In this document: positions 24,008 through 33,323 of the stretch, piece by piece | Layout of the letters: every line of letters starts with the position of its first letter | Numbering within the stretch: position 1 is the first letter of the stretch | Assembly: GCF_012911935.1 (NCBI RefSeq) | Contig: NZ_JAAXLA010000002.1 | Location: 1 to 64,000 of the forward strand | Direction: 5' to 3' | DNA length: 64,000 bases | From: Pseudonocardia acidicola | GTDB taxonomy: Bacteria; Actinomycetota; Actinomycetes; Mycobacteriales; Pseudonocardiaceae | Made by a program: the position numbers and the translations under genes | The notes under the pieces: generated by a model | Databases searched by the model: none | What the model saw: only the letters and a program-made list of their open reading frames with translations | Told to the model about the DNA's origin: nothing

Positions 24008-25732
24008 CTACGCCGGGGCCGGCTGCGGGCCGCGCACCAGCCGGCCGGGCAGCGCCTCCGTCGGCTCGCCGTCGCGGTAGGTCTCCTGCCCGGCGACGAC
24101 GGTGTGCCGGTACCCGGTGGCCCGCTGCACCAGCCGCCGCCCGCCGGCCGGAAGGTCGAAGCGCATCTGTGGCCGGTGCAGCCGCAGCGCGTCGATGTCG
24201 ATCACGTTCAGGTCGGCGCGGTAGCCCGGCGCGAGCACCCCACGATCGTCCAGCCCGACGACGCGGGCGGTGTCGCGGGCCTGGCGTTGCACGACGAAGG
24301 GCAGGCCGAGGCGCTCGCCCGCGCGGTCGCGGGTCCAGTGCGCGAGCAGCGTGGTCGGGAAGCTGCCGTCGCAGATCGTGCCGACGTGCGCGCCGCCGTC
24401 GGACAGGCCGGGCACGGTGTGCGGGTGGGCGAGCATCTCGCGCACCGCGTCGAGGTTGCCGTCGACGTAGTTCGCGCTGGTCAGGTACAGCATCCCGCGG
24501 CCCCCGTCGGCGACCATCAGGTCGTAGGCGAACTCGACCGGGGACACCCCGGCCCGGGCGGCGCGCGCCGCGATCGACTCCGAGGCCGGCGGCTCGTAGT
24601 CCGGCGGGTCGCTGAGCTCGTACATCAGCTCGTACTTGTGGATCAGGTTGCCCCCGAGCCGGTTGCGGTCCTTCTCCCGGGTCTGCGCGGCGAGGATCTG
24701 CGCGCGCATCCCCGGCTCGGCCATCCGGGCGGCCTGCTCGGCCGGGGCGAGGTCGGCCAGCCGCCGCCACACCGGGTTGGTCAGATACGGGTGCAGCGTG
24801 TTCTGCAGTCCCAGCAGCATCCCCACCGGCCGGGCCGCGACCTGCGCCCGGATCGGCAGCCCGTCGGCGTGCGCGGCCTCGAGCAGGCCGAGCACCTCGC
24901 GGTGCCGCTCGGGTGCCAGCGGGAACTGCACCAGTGACACCGACAGCGGCCGGCCGGACTCGCGCGCCATCCGCCGCAGCAGCCCGAACTCCGCAGCCGG
25001 GTCGGGGAAGTCCGAGACCAGTTGCAGCACGCCGGTTCCGGTCTCGCCGATCGCAGCGGCGATCGCGGCCAGCTCGTCGGCCCCGACGTCGTAGGACGGG
25101 GTCAGCTCGCCGTCGACGCTCTTGTGGTTCAGCGTCCGCGAGGTGGTGAAGCCCAGCGCTCCCGCCTGCACGGCCTCCTTCGCGAGCCGCGCCATCAACG
25201 CGATCTCCTCGGGCGTGGCCTCGGCGTGCGCGGCGGCCCGCTCCCCCATCGCGTGCACCCGCAGCGCGGCGTGCGGGACCTGCGCGGCCAGGTCGACGTC
25301 GTGCGGGCGGCCCTCGAGCGCCGTCAGGTACTCCGGGAACGTCTGCCACTCCCAGCTGAGCCCCTCGTGCAGGGCGATTCCGGGGATGTCCTCGACGCCC
25401 TCCATCAGCTCGATGAGCCGGTCCCGGTGCCGGGGTACGGCCGGGGCGAACCCGACCCCGCAGTTGCCCATCACGACCGTGGTCACGCCGTGCCAGGACG
25501 AGGGCTGCAGCCGGGACTCCCAGGTCGCCTGGCCGTCATAGTGGGTGTGGATGTCGACGAACCCGGGCGCGACGACGACACCGTCGGCGTCGATCTCGCG
25601 CCTGCCCCGGCCGCTCACCCGGCCGACCTCGACGACCCGGTCGCCCTGGACGGCGACGTCGGCGGTGCGCGCCGGCGCCCCGGTGCCGTCCACCACGCTG
25701 CCTGCCCGGACCACCAGGTCGTGCTCGGCCAT
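24008..25732 (-). CDS. N-acyl-D-amino-acid deacylase-like amidohydrolase
   Basis: 574-residue metal-dependent amidohydrolase. The N-terminal beta-sandwich (LVVRAGSVVDGTGAP) is followed by the metal motif APGFVDIHTHYD (HxH), a barrel with NHKSVDGE and LQLVSD segments, and the late metal/catalytic region PGLSDGGAHVG. It closes with the small domain DRGVLAPGYRADLNVID. This is the D-aminoacylase subgroup (also annotated amidohydrolase family 3). The ribosome site GGAGGGGGACC precedes ATG 25732. The substrate may be an N-acyl amino acid or other amide; it sits as a single gene between the activator and a CoA-transferase. Confidence 0.9.
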   Translation of the reverse strand: MAEHDLVVRAGSVVDGTGAPARTADVAVQGDRVVEVGRVSGRGRREIDADGVVVAPGFVDIHTHYDGQATWESRLQPSSWHGVTTVVMGNCGVGFAPAVPRHRDRLIELMEGVEDIPGIALHEGLSWEWQTFPEYLTALEGRPHDVDLAAQVPHAALRVHAMGERAAAHAEATPEEIALMARLAKEAVQAGALGFTTSRTLNHKSVDGELTPSYDVGADELAAIAAAIGETGTGVLQLVSDFPDPAAEFGLLRRMARESGRPLSVSLVQFPLAPERHREVLGLLEAAHADGLPIRAQVAARPVGMLLGLQNTLHPYLTNPVWRRLADLAPAEQAARMAEPGMRAQILAAQTREKDRNRLGGNLIHKYELMYELSDPPDYEPPASESIAARAARAGVSPVEFAYDLMVADGGRGMLYLTSANYVDGNLDAVREMLAHPHTVPGLSDGGAHVGTICDGSFPTTLLAHWTRDRAGERLGLPFVVQRQARDTARVVGLDDRGVLAPGYRADLNVIDIDALRLHRPQMRFDLPAGGRRLVQRATGYRHTVVAGQETYRDGEPTEALPGRLVRGPQPAPA

Positions 25733-26000
25733 GCCGGTCCCCCTCCGTCGCGGTCCGCCGTCCCATCCTGACCCGGTCACCGGACATCCGACAATCCCGC
25801 GGTCCGGCGGGCGTGGCGGAAACTGTCGGCGCCCGCGCCATCGTGTGGTCGTGACCACATTCAGGATCCGGACCTGGGTGGCGGTGCTGCCGCGGGCGGC
25901 GGCGGGACGGCTGTCGGGGTTCCTGGCCGCGGCGGCGGTCGCCGGTCGAGGCCTGGGTACGGCCCGGTCGGCGTGACCCGCCGCGCCCGACGAGCCCCGA

Positions 26001-27248
26001 TCAGCCGTCGATACCGCGCACCACACCGCGTTCGTGCAGGCCCGCCACCTCCTCGGCGGACAGGCCGAGGCCGGCGAGCACGTCGTCAGTGTGCTCACCC
26101 AGCACCGGGGCCCGGGCCGGCGCCTGCGACGTGCCGTCCAGCGCAACCGGGATCCCGGGCGCGAGGTGCCGCCCCACGCCGGGCTGGTCGATGAGGTGCA
26201 TCATCGGGTTCTCGGCGATCACCGCCCGGCCGTCGCCCGCATCCGCGACCAGATCGGAGAACGTGTTGTAGGTCGACCAGAGCAGCGAGGTGCCCGTCAG
26301 TTCGGCCTTCACGTCGGCCAGGTCGGTCCGGGAGAACCACCGCGACAGCAGCCCGGCCAGCACCTCGCGGTACTCGAACCGGTCGTCCTCGGAGGAGAAG
26401 TCGACGCCGAGGCTCTTCTCCAGCGCGCCCACGACGTCCACCAGCCCGGTGGCGGTGAGCAGGTCGGCCCAGTGCCGCTTGGTCAGCGCGACGACCATGA
26501 CCCGGCCGCCGTCGCGGGTGGCGAAGTCCCGGGCGAACCCGCCGTAGAGGTAGTTGCCCAGCCGCTTGCGCACCACCCGGTTGACCTGCGCCTCGGCCAG
26601 GAATCCGAGGTTGCCCGCCGCGGCCAGCGCGACGTCGTAGAGCGCGACGCTCATCCGCTGCCCGCGGCCGGTGACCCGGCGCTGGCGGTCGGCGCCGAGG
26701 ATGCCGAGCGCCGAGTAGAGCCCGCACGCGATGTCCCAGGCCGGGAGCACGTGGTTGACCGGGTCGGCGTGGCCCTCGGGCCCGGTCACCATCGGGAAGC
26801 CGACGGCCGCGTTCACCGTGTAATCGACGGCCGGCGTGCCGTCGTGGTGACCCTCGATCTGCACGTGGATGAGGTCGGGGCGGTGCGCGACGAGCGCGTC
26901 GAAGCCGAGCCAGCCGCGGCCGACGGCGTTGGTCAGCACGATCCCGCCGTCCGGGCCGGACTCGGCGACCAGCCGGGTGACCAGCGCCTGCCCCTCGGAG
27001 GACCGGAAGTCGACCGACACCGACTTCTTGCCCTTGTTCAGCCCGGCCCAGTACAGGCTCGTCCCGGACGGGGCGAGCGGCCAGCGGTGGTGGTCGGGCG
27101 CGCCGCCGAGCGGATCGACGCGGATCACCTCGGCGCCGAGCTGGGCCAGTGTCATACCGCCGAGCGGGGCCGCGACGAACGACGACACCTCCACCACTCG
27201 CATGCCGGCCAGTGGCAAGGGCTGCGCGGGGACGGGCTCTTGGGACAC
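26001..27248 (-). CDS. Family III (CaiB/BaiF) CoA-transferase
   Basis: 415-residue CoA-transferase that exchanges CoA between acyl donors and an acid. It begins LPLAGMRVVEVSSFVAAPLGGMTLAQLGAEVIRVDPLGG, the family's CoA-binding start, and continues with YWAGLNKGKKSVSVDF and GRGQRMSVALYDVALAAA. The catalytic Asp usual in family III lies in AWDIACGLYSALGIL. GGAGGCGACC precedes the GTG at 27248. Partner acids are unknown; steroid and aromatic-acid catabolic clusters often carry such enzymes. Confidence 0.9.
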   Translation of the reverse strand: MSQEPVPAQPLPLAGMRVVEVSSFVAAPLGGMTLAQLGAEVIRVDPLGGAPDHHRWPLAPSGTSLYWAGLNKGKKSVSVDFRSSEGQALVTRLVAESGPDGGIVLTNAVGRGWLGFDALVAHRPDLIHVQIEGHHDGTPAVDYTVNAAVGFPMVTGPEGHADPVNHVLPAWDIACGLYSALGILGADRQRRVTGRGQRMSVALYDVALAAAGNLGFLAEAQVNRVVRKRLGNYLYGGFARDFATRDGGRVMVVALTKRHWADLLTATGLVDVVGALEKSLGVDFSSEDDRFEYREVLAGLLSRWFSRTDLADVKAELTGTSLLWSTYNTFSDLVADAGDGRAVIAENPMMHLIDQPGVGRHLAPGIPVALDGTSQAPARAPVLGEHTDDVLAGLGLSAEEVAGLHERGVVRGIDG

Positions 27249-27369
27249 GGTCGCCTCCGGTGGGGTCGGGCGGCGCGGACGGCCGTCGCGCTCGACCACG
27301 ACGGTACGACGCGGCCGCGCGGAACCCCGCCTTCCGGTACCGAACGGGTGCGACGCTACTGTCCGCGGG

Positions 27370-27948
27370 GTGTCTGCCCGATCTGTCCGTCTTCCGCTTC
27401 GCGGGATCGCCGCTCTCGCGCTGGCCCCTGCGCTGCTGATCGCCGCGTGCAGCGGCGGGGATCCCACCACCTCCGGTGGGCCGTCCGCGGCCGCGACCTC
27501 CGCGGGGCAGGCCGCACGATCGGCCGCGGCCGGCACCGGCGCGCTGCCCGAGGCGTGCTCGCTGGTCCCGCCGGCGCAGATCAGCGCCGCGAGCGGCCTG
27601 GAGTTCGCGCGACCGGCCGGCACCGGCGGTGCGGCGCGCACGGTGTGCGCGTTCGGCCCGGGCCCGGCGGGCGTCGGGCTGAGCGTGGGCGTCGAGCCGG
27701 CCGCGCGGTTCGAGGCCAAGGCGGATGCCTCCCGCAACTCGGTCGGCGTCGCGGGCACCGAGGTCCCCGGCCTCGGCGACCGCGCGCTGTTCTTCTACAG
27801 CGACGCGGACCTGCCCACCGGCGTCGGTGGCGTGCTGGTCAGCGCCGGCGGGACCACCCTCGACGTCACACTGCAGGGCGCCGGCGACGAGGCCCGGACC
27901 CGCGACGCCGCCGTCGCCGTCGCGAAGGTGGCGCTGAGCAGGCTCTGA
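27370..27948 (+). CDS. Putative DUF3558-type lipoprotein
   Basis: 192 residues with a lipoprotein signal peptide: a basic start, the hydrophobic GIAALALAPALLIAA and a lipobox LIAAC (Cys about 27). A Ser/Ala/Gly linker leads to a small domain with LPEACSLVPPAQISAASGLEF and TVCAFGPGP, whose Cys pair and layout match DUF3558 proteins of actinobacteria. GTG start at 27370. It is anchored outside the membrane; function unknown. Confidence 0.8.
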   Translation: MSARSVRLPLRGIAALALAPALLIAACSGGDPTTSGGPSAAATSAGQAARSAAAGTGALPEACSLVPPAQISAASGLEFARPAGTGGAARTVCAFGPGPAGVGLSVGVEPAARFEAKADASRNSVGVAGTEVPGLGDRALFFYSDADLPTGVGGVLVSAGGTTLDVTLQGAGDEARTRDAAVAVAKVALSRL

Positions 27949-27962
27949 GCCCGTCGGCTCAG
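27945..27962. terminator. Short stem shared by two convergent stop codons
   Basis: CTGAGCC (27945-27951) pairs with GGCTCAG (27956-27962); both stop codons, the TGA of the lipoprotein gene and that of the gene at 27959, lie inside the stem. It is probably a compact bidirectional terminator. Confidence 0.4.
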
Positions 27963-28309
27963 CTCGGCCCCGGCCAGTACGGCGGTGGTTCCTGGCCGCC
28001 GCGGCGGTCGACCGGCACCGGATCCTGCTGCGCGTAGCGGCCTGCGCCGGCGTCGGTGCGGGTCCCGTTCGGTATCTCCAGGAACCGGCGGGCGATCATC
28101 CGGCCGAGCACCAGGCCGCCGCACTCGGGGCAGGGCGGGGCGCCGTCGATCGTGTACGGCGACGGCACCGGAACGCCCTGCAGCGAGAAGAACTCGTACT
28201 GCCCCCCGTCGGCGTCCTCGTAGTGCACGACGTGGTGCTCCTCGCTCCATCGCGGATGTCCCGAGGGACAGACGAACTCGACGGTGTCGAGCGCGATCTC
28301 CCTGATCAT
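27959..28309 (-). CDS. Hypothetical protein with zinc-ribbon-like Cys pairs
   Basis: 116 residues. It has an N-terminal VEFVCPSGHPRWSEEHH and a central APPCPECGGLVLGRM, which gives a CPxCGG knuckle and a CPSGH motif, so a metal-binding role is plausible. The C-terminus is Pro/Arg-rich. I do not recognise a named family. It lies just before the HtrA-like gene's 3' end in the same direction. Confidence 0.7.
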   Translation of the reverse strand: MIREIALDTVEFVCPSGHPRWSEEHHVVHYEDADGGQYEFFSLQGVPVPSPYTIDGAPPCPECGGLVLGRMIARRFLEIPNGTRTDAGAGRYAQQDPVPVDRRGGQEPPPYWPGPS

Positions 28310-28327
28310 GGGCCCTTGACTCCCCGT

Positions 28328-29446
28328 TCAGGTGGCGGGCAGTTCACCGAGGACAACCGGGACGGTCATCGCCGCCCCGTCGCGCTGCACGGTGACGTTC
28401 ACCTTGTCGCCCGGGTTGTGCTGGGCGATCACCGTCTGCAACGTGATGGCATCCGTGATTGTCTGGTTGTCGATCGCGGTGATCACGTCACCGGGCCGCA
28501 GGCCGGCCTGGGCCGCCGGCCCGCCGGGCTGGACGGCGACGATGCCCGCGCCGACCGGCTTGCCGTCGGGATCGGTCACCGTCTGCACGCTGGCGCCGAG
28601 GGACGCGCGGTGGCTGTTGACGACCCGGCCTTCTGCGACGATCTGGTTGGCCAGGTCGACGGCGATGTCGCTGGGCAGTGCGAAACCGATGCCCGGCGCG
28701 GTACCGCCGAGTTCGGGATCGACCGCGGCCAGCGTCGGGATGCCGACGACCTCGCCGGCCAGGTCGACGAGCGCCCCGCCACTGTTGCCCGGGTTGATCG
28801 GCGCGCTGGTCTGCATGACCTGCCGCAGCACGGTGCCCGCCGAGTTGTCGCTCGGCGGCTCGGGCACGGTGCGGCCGGTCGCCGAGACGATGCCCTCGGT
28901 GACGCTGGAGGTCAGGCCGAGCGGGCTGCCCATGGCCATCACGATGTCGCCGACGGCCAGGCCGGACGAGCGTCCGTACCGGGCCGGCCGCAGGTTCGGG
29001 CCGCCCTGGATCTGGATGACGGCGACGTCGTCGGGCGGGTAGGAGGCGATCAGCCTGGCCGGCAGTTGCACGGTCCCGGTGGACAGCCGGACGTTGAACC
29101 GGGTCTCCCGGCCCACCACGTGCGCGTTGGTCAGGATGTGCCCGGCGCCGTCGAAGACGGTCCCGGAACCGCTCCCGGCGGCGCTCTGGATCTCCACCAC
29201 CGACGGCAGCACCGTGTTCACCACGTCCACGAAGTTCTTCTGTACCTGCGCGGCCGCACTCTGCGTGGCCGGGGTCTGATCCGGCGGGCTCGTGCTGCAC
29301 CCGGCGACCGCCCCGGCCACCACGGTCGCCCCCAGGACCGCATGCGCGATGGTTCGAACCCCGATCCGCACCGCCCACCTCCCCCGATCGAGGGCGACCG
29401 TCCCATTCGCGGAACTCGACGGGCCTGGTCCTGGCGGGTCGGACAT
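28328..29446 (-). CDS. HtrA/DegP-type serine protease, lipoprotein, with PDZ domain
   Basis: 372-residue envelope protease. A hydrophobic segment ends in the lipobox-like AGAVAGC with Cys50. The trypsin-like domain has the triad His109 (LTNAHVV), Asp140 (PPDDVAVI) and Ser222 (NPGNSGGAL). A C-terminal PDZ domain (about 275-360, VGAGIVAVQPGGPAAQAGLRPGDVI) binds substrate termini. Such proteases act in quality control or regulated proteolysis outside the membrane. The residues needed for catalysis are intact. It appears to be transcribed alone, with a promoter between 29447 and 29505. Confidence 0.92.
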   Translation of the reverse strand: MSDPPGPGPSSSANGTVALDRGRWAVRIGVRTIAHAVLGATVVAGAVAGCSTSPPDQTPATQSAAAQVQKNFVDVVNTVLPSVVEIQSAAGSGSGTVFDGAGHILTNAHVVGRETRFNVRLSTGTVQLPARLIASYPPDDVAVIQIQGGPNLRPARYGRSSGLAVGDIVMAMGSPLGLTSSVTEGIVSATGRTVPEPPSDNSAGTVLRQVMQTSAPINPGNSGGALVDLAGEVVGIPTLAAVDPELGGTAPGIGFALPSDIAVDLANQIVAEGRVVNSHRASLGASVQTVTDPDGKPVGAGIVAVQPGGPAAQAGLRPGDVITAIDNQTITDAITLQTVIAQHNPGDKVNVTVQRDGAAMTVPVVLGELPAT

Positions 29447-29505
29447 GCGGCGATGTGTTCACCCCCGGGATGCAACGAGGCTCGTCCGGGCAGGCACCGT
29501 CGCCC

Positions 29506-30378
29506 TCAGCCGCGCACGGCGGGCGCCTCCTCCAGGAAGTCGATCACGCGCCGGGTGAACACGTCGTTGTCGTCGCCGGCCACCATGTGTCCGGTCGCGG
29601 AGACGTCGACGTGCCGGGAGCCCGGGATCAGCGCCAGCAGTTCACGCACCCCGTCGGCGCTGACGATGTCGGACTGCGCGCCGCGCACCAGCATCGTGGG
29701 CACCCGCACCCGGGCCGCCGCCGCGCGGGCCCGCGCGTGGGAGGCCTCCCGGTTCGGCTCCTCACCGACCCGCAGGAACGCCGGGTCCCAGTGCCAGTAC
29801 CAGCGCCCGTCCTCGCGGAGCCGCACGTTCTTGCGCAGCCCGTCGGGGCTGGTGGGCCGGGTGCGGTGCGGGTTGTAGGCGCGCACCGCCTCGGCGACCT
29901 CCTCGAGGGAGCCGAAGCCGTCCGGGTTGGCGCGCATGAACGCCATGATCCGGGCAACGCCCTCCTCCTCGACCTTCGGCACGATGTCGACCAGGACGAG
30001 CGCGCGGGCGAGGTCGCCGCGCTCGCCCTGCCCGATCAGCGAGGTCATCCCGCCCATGGACGCGCCGACGAGCACCGGACGCTCCCCGAGTGCCGCGACC
30101 ACCGCGGCGAGGTCGGCGACCAGCGCGTCCACCGAGTAGTCGCCGTCCGGGGCCCAGTCGCTGTCGCCGTGCCCACGGGCGTCGAGCGCGATCGCGGTCC
30201 ATCCCTGCGCGGCGAGCGACGCTGCGGTGCGGAACCACGAGTGCCGGGTCTGGCCGCCGCCGTGCAGCAGCAGCACGGTGCCCCCGGTGCGCTCACCCGC
30301 CGCGGGCCAGCGGTCGCCGACGAGCTTGCCCGCGGTCCCGTCGAAGACGACCGTGTCACCCGCCGGCGGCACCGTCAT
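29506..30378 (-). CDS. Alpha/beta-fold hydrolase
   Basis: 290 residues with the core fold: [14 protein letters not shown] (oxyanion hole), [12 protein letters not shown], nucleophile elbow VGASMGGMT (Ser), an acid in the [12 protein letters not shown] region, and the final His in [12 protein letters not shown]. The catalytic set is complete, consistent with an esterase, epoxide hydrolase or C-C bond hydrolase. Its ATG overlaps the TGA of the enoyl-CoA hydratase gene by 4 nt, so the two are co-translated and probably act in one pathway. Confidence 0.9.
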   Translation of the reverse strand: MTVPPAGDTVVFDGTAGKLVGDRWPAAGERTGGTVLLLHGGGQTRHSWFRTAASLAAQGWTAIALDARGHGDSDWAPDGDYSVDALVADLAAVVAALGERPVLVGASMGGMTSLIGQGERGDLARALVLVDIVPKVEEEGVARIMAFMRANPDGFGSLEEVAEAVRAYNPHRTRPTSPDGLRKNVRLREDGRWYWHWDPAFLRVGEEPNREASHARARAAAARVRVPTMLVRGAQSDIVSADGVRELLALIPGSRHVDVSATGHMVAGDDNDVFTRRVIDFLEEAPAVRG

Positions 30379-31178
30379 GCGGTCGGCCCGGAGAACGTGG
30401 GGGCGCGCTTCTCGCGGTGCGCCGCGATGCCCTCCTGCACGTCCGGCAGCCCGAAGCCGTAGAACTCCAGGGCCAGCGACGCGTCGAAGGACGGGCCGGC
30501 CGCGCGGTACCAGTTGTTCAGCGCGTACTTCGTCCAACTGATCGCGCTGGGTGCGCCGGCGACGAGCTTGCGGGCGACTTCCATGGCCTTGTCGTGCACC
30601 TCGGAGTCGTCGACGCACATCGAGACGAGCCCGATCCGCTCGGCCTCCTCGCCGGTGAGCGCGTCGCAGGTGAGCAGGTAGTACTTGGCCTTGGCCATCC
30701 CGCACAGCAGCGGCCAGTTGATCACAGCGTGGTCGCCGGCGGCCACGCCGAGGCGGGTGTGCCCGTCGACGATCTTGGCGTTGCGGCCGGCGATGGAGAT
30801 GTCGGCGAGCAGCGCGACGGCGAGCCCTGCCCCGACGGCGGGACCGTGGATCGCCGACACGATCGGCTTCGAACAGTTGATCACGTTGTAGACCAGGTCA
30901 CGGGCCTCGCGCAGGGCGCGGGTGCGCACCGCGGGGTCGTTCGCCATCTCGGTGACCAGGTCGAACGAGCCACCCGCGGAGAACGCCTTGCCCGCGCCCT
31001 GGATGACGACGACGCGCACCGACTCGTCGCGGTCGATGACCGGCCAGACGTCGGCCAGCTGCTCGTGCTCGGCGGGCCCGACGGCGTTGAGGTTCGGGCC
31101 GTCGAGGACGATCCTCAGGATCCCGTCCTCCGGGCGCTCGAAGCGCAGCGCGGAGAACCTGGCGTAAGCATCCGACAT
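30375..31178 (-). CDS. Enoyl-CoA hydratase/isomerase family protein
   Basis: 267-residue crotonase-fold enzyme beginning [11 protein letters not shown]. Oxyanion-hole segments are [16 protein letters not shown] and [21 protein letters not shown]. The typical Glu pair is not obvious ([15 protein letters not shown]), so isomerase, lyase or dehalogenase-like chemistry is possible. It is coupled to the alpha/beta hydrolase at 29506-30378 by an ATGA overlap. Confidence 0.9.
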   Translation of the reverse strand: MSDAYARFSALRFERPEDGILRIVLDGPNLNAVGPAEHEQLADVWPVIDRDESVRVVVIQGAGKAFSAGGSFDLVTEMANDPAVRTRALREARDLVYNVINCSKPIVSAIHGPAVGAGLAVALLADISIAGRNAKIVDGHTRLGVAAGDHAVINWPLLCGMAKAKYYLLTCDALTGEEAERIGLVSMCVDDSEVHDKAMEVARKLVAGAPSAISWTKYALNNWYRAAGPSFDASLALEFYGFGLPDVQEGIAAHREKRAPTFSGPTA

Positions 31179-31290
31179 GCGTCGCACCCTAATCGCTGAC
31201 CTCGTTGACCGATTGCCCGTCGGGCGCGGCAGTGGGGTGCTGCCCGTCACGTGCCCCGGCGGGACCGCCCGGGGGTGAGAGGGTGGGGAC

Positions 31291-31965
31291 ATGAGCGACG
31301 GTCAGGCGCACTGGAGCGCGGTCGACGACTACATCACCGATCTGCTCGTCGGGGCCGATCCCGCCCTCGACGCCACGCTGGAGGCGAACGCGCAGGCCGG
31401 GCTGCCGGCGATCGACGTCTCCCCCGCGCAGGGCAAGCTGCTGCACCTGCTGGCCAGGGCCATCGACGCGCGCCGCGTCCTGGAGATCGGCACCCTCGGC
31501 GGCTACAGCACGATCTGGCTGGCCCGGGCGCTCCCGGTGGACGGGAAGCTGATCACCCTCGAGTACTCGGCGAAGCACGCGGACGTGGCCGCCGCGAACA
31601 TCGCGCGGGCCGGACTGGACAAGGTCGTCGAGATCCGCCGGGGCCGGGCGCTCGACACCCTGCCCGGCGTGGCCGAGGACATCGACGCCCCGTTCGACCT
31701 GGTCTTCGTCGACGCCGACAAGCCCTCGAACGCCGAGTACTTCGAGTGGGCGCTGCGGCTGGCCCGGCCCGGCGGCGTGATCATCGTGGACAACGTGATC
31801 CGGGGCGGCCGGGTGATCGACGCCGACAGCGACGACGCCGCGGTACAGGGCACCCGCCGGTTCAACGAGCGGCTGGCGGCCGAGCGCCGGGTCAGCGCGA
31901 CCGAGATCCAGACCGTCGGCAGCAAGGGCCACGACGGGTTCGCGCTCGCCGTGGTGACCGGATGA
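31291..31965 (+). CDS. SAM-dependent O-methyltransferase (COMT/family 3 type)
   Basis: 224 residues with motif [21 protein letters not shown], metal-site [17 protein letters not shown] and [12 protein letters not shown]. These mark the cation-dependent catechol/caffeoyl-CoA O-methyltransferase-like group. It probably methylates a catechol-type hydroxyl. Its stop overlaps the start of the CaiB-type CoA-transferase gene by 4 nt (ATGA), so they form a two-gene operon. Confidence 0.92.
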   Translation: MSDGQAHWSAVDDYITDLLVGADPALDATLEANAQAGLPAIDVSPAQGKLLHLLARAIDARRVLEIGTLGGYSTIWLARALPVDGKLITLEYSAKHADVAAANIARAGLDKVVEIRRGRALDTLPGVAEDIDAPFDLVFVDADKPSNAEYFEWALRLARPGGVIIVDNVIRGGRVIDADSDDAAVQGTRRFNERLAAERRVSATEIQTVGSKGHDGFALAVVTG

Positions 31966-33191
31966 GCGAACCGCAGGCGCCGGGCGGACCGCTGGCCGGT
32001 GTCACCGTCGTCGCCCTGGAGCAGGCGGTCTCCGCGCCACTGTGCACGCGCACCCTGGCCGACCTCGGCGCCCGGGTGATCAAGGTGGAGAACCCGCGCG
32101 GCGGTGATATCGCGCGCGACTACGACGACGTCGTGAACGGCCTGGCCGCGCACTTCGTCTGGGTCAACCGGGCCAAGGAGTCGGTGACCCTGAACCTCAA
32201 GGAGCCCGCCGGGCTCGACGTCCTGCACCGGCTGCTCGCCGAGGCCGACGTCCTCGTCTCCAACCTCGCGCCCGGCGCCACCGCGAGGCTGGGCATCGCA
32301 GCTGCCGACGTCGAGGCCCGGCATCCGCACCTCGTGGCGCTGGAGATCTCCGGCTACGGGACGGGCGGCCCGTTGTCGGACAGGCGCGCCTACGACCTGC
32401 TGGTGCAGGCCGAGTCGGGCGCCTGCTCGATCACCGGCCGGCCCGGAGCCCCGGCCAAGCCCGGCCCGCCGATGGCCGACGCGTGCACCGGGCTCTACGC
32501 CGCCATCTCGATCCTGGCCACCCTGCACGACCGCGGGCGGACGGGGCGCGGCAGCACCGTCGCCGTCAGCATGTTCGACACCATGACCGAACTCATGGGC
32601 TACGCGCTCAACCACACCCGGCACACCGGGGTCGATCAGGAGCCGGTCGGGATGGGCTCCCCCGCGGTCTCCCCCTACGGCGCCTACCGCACCGCCGACG
32701 CACAGACCGTCGTGCTCGGCACCACCAACGACCAGGAATGGCAGCGGCTGGCGGGCGGGATGATGGGGCGCCCCGACCTCGCCGCCGACGAACGCTTCCT
32801 GCGCAACCCGGACCGGGTCGTGCACCGCGATCTCCTCGACGCCCAGGTCGCGGCGTGGTGCGCACGCCATGATCTCGCCGAGGTGCAGGCCGCCGCGAAC
32901 GCGGCCGGAATCGGCAACGCCCGCTACAACACGCCCAGCGACGTCGTCACGCACCCGCATCTGACCGCCCGGGACCGCTGGCGCGAGATCGACTCCCCGG
33001 TGGGGAAGCTGCCCGCGCTGCTCCCGCCGCCGATCATCGCCGGGCACGAACCGGTGATGGGCGCGGTTCCGGGCCTGGGAGAGCACACCGACGCGGTGCT
33101 CGCCGGCGTGGGCCTGAGCGAGCAGGAGATCGCCGAGCTGCGGGCCTGCGGGGCGATCGGCCCTGCGTACGTCCCGGCCGATCAGCGGTGA
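31962..33191 (+). CDS. Family III (CaiB/BaiF) CoA-transferase
   Basis: 409 residues. It starts GPLAGVTVVALEQAVSAPL and continues TRTLADLGARVIKVENPRGGD, NRAKESVTLNLKEPAGL and MADACTGLYAAISILATLHDR, where the family's catalytic Asp is found (ADACTG). The C-terminal GRGSTVAVSMFDTMTEL is also typical. It shares an operon with the methyltransferase. Paralogue of the gene at 26001-27248 but clearly divergent. Substrate unknown. Confidence 0.92.
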   Translation: MSEPQAPGGPLAGVTVVALEQAVSAPLCTRTLADLGARVIKVENPRGGDIARDYDDVVNGLAAHFVWVNRAKESVTLNLKEPAGLDVLHRLLAEADVLVSNLAPGATARLGIAAADVEARHPHLVALEISGYGTGGPLSDRRAYDLLVQAESGACSITGRPGAPAKPGPPMADACTGLYAAISILATLHDRGRTGRGSTVAVSMFDTMTELMGYALNHTRHTGVDQEPVGMGSPAVSPYGAYRTADAQTVVLGTTNDQEWQRLAGGMMGRPDLAADERFLRNPDRVVHRDLLDAQVAAWCARHDLAEVQAAANAAGIGNARYNTPSDVVTHPHLTARDRWREIDSPVGKLPALLPPPIIAGHEPVMGAVPGLGEHTDAVLAGVGLSEQEIAELRACGAIGPAYVPADQR

Positions 33192-33271
33192 CCCACCTGC
33201 TGCCGCGACCCGCCGGCTGCACCGCAGAGCGTTCGTGCGGTCACGCAAGGTCGTGTGACGACCGTGATACA

Positions 33272-33307
33272 GGTAGAATTATTAGCAGTGCAAAGTAACC
33301 TTCTACC
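33272..33307 (+). promoter_or_regulatory. AT-rich promoter/operator before the FUSC gene
   Basis: Outer arms GGTAGAA (33272-33278) and TTCTACC (33301-33307) flank an unusually AT-rich 22-nt core. TAGAAT at 33274-33279 fits a -10 box. An inverted repeat covering the start point suggests repression, as by a MarR/TetR-type factor sensing exporter substrates; no such regulator is adjacent. Confidence 0.5.
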
Positions 33308-33323
33308 GCGCCGGGGGGACACC

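Noticed and set aside
25851-25976. A 41-codon GTG frame (VTTFRIRTWVAVLPRAAAG...) in the gap between amidohydrolase and CoA-transferase genes
   Set aside because: No ribosome site, no family recognised, and an Ala/Gly/Arg content expected from high-GC non-coding DNA.
29344-29362. GGTTCGAACC-type sequence resembling a tRNA T-loop
   Set aside because: It falls inside the N-terminus of the HtrA-like gene and no cloverleaf arms surround it.
33255-33323. An earlier GTG start at 33255 for the FUSC gene
   Set aside because: The -10 box and inverted repeat lie downstream of it, and GTG 33324 has a better ribosome site.
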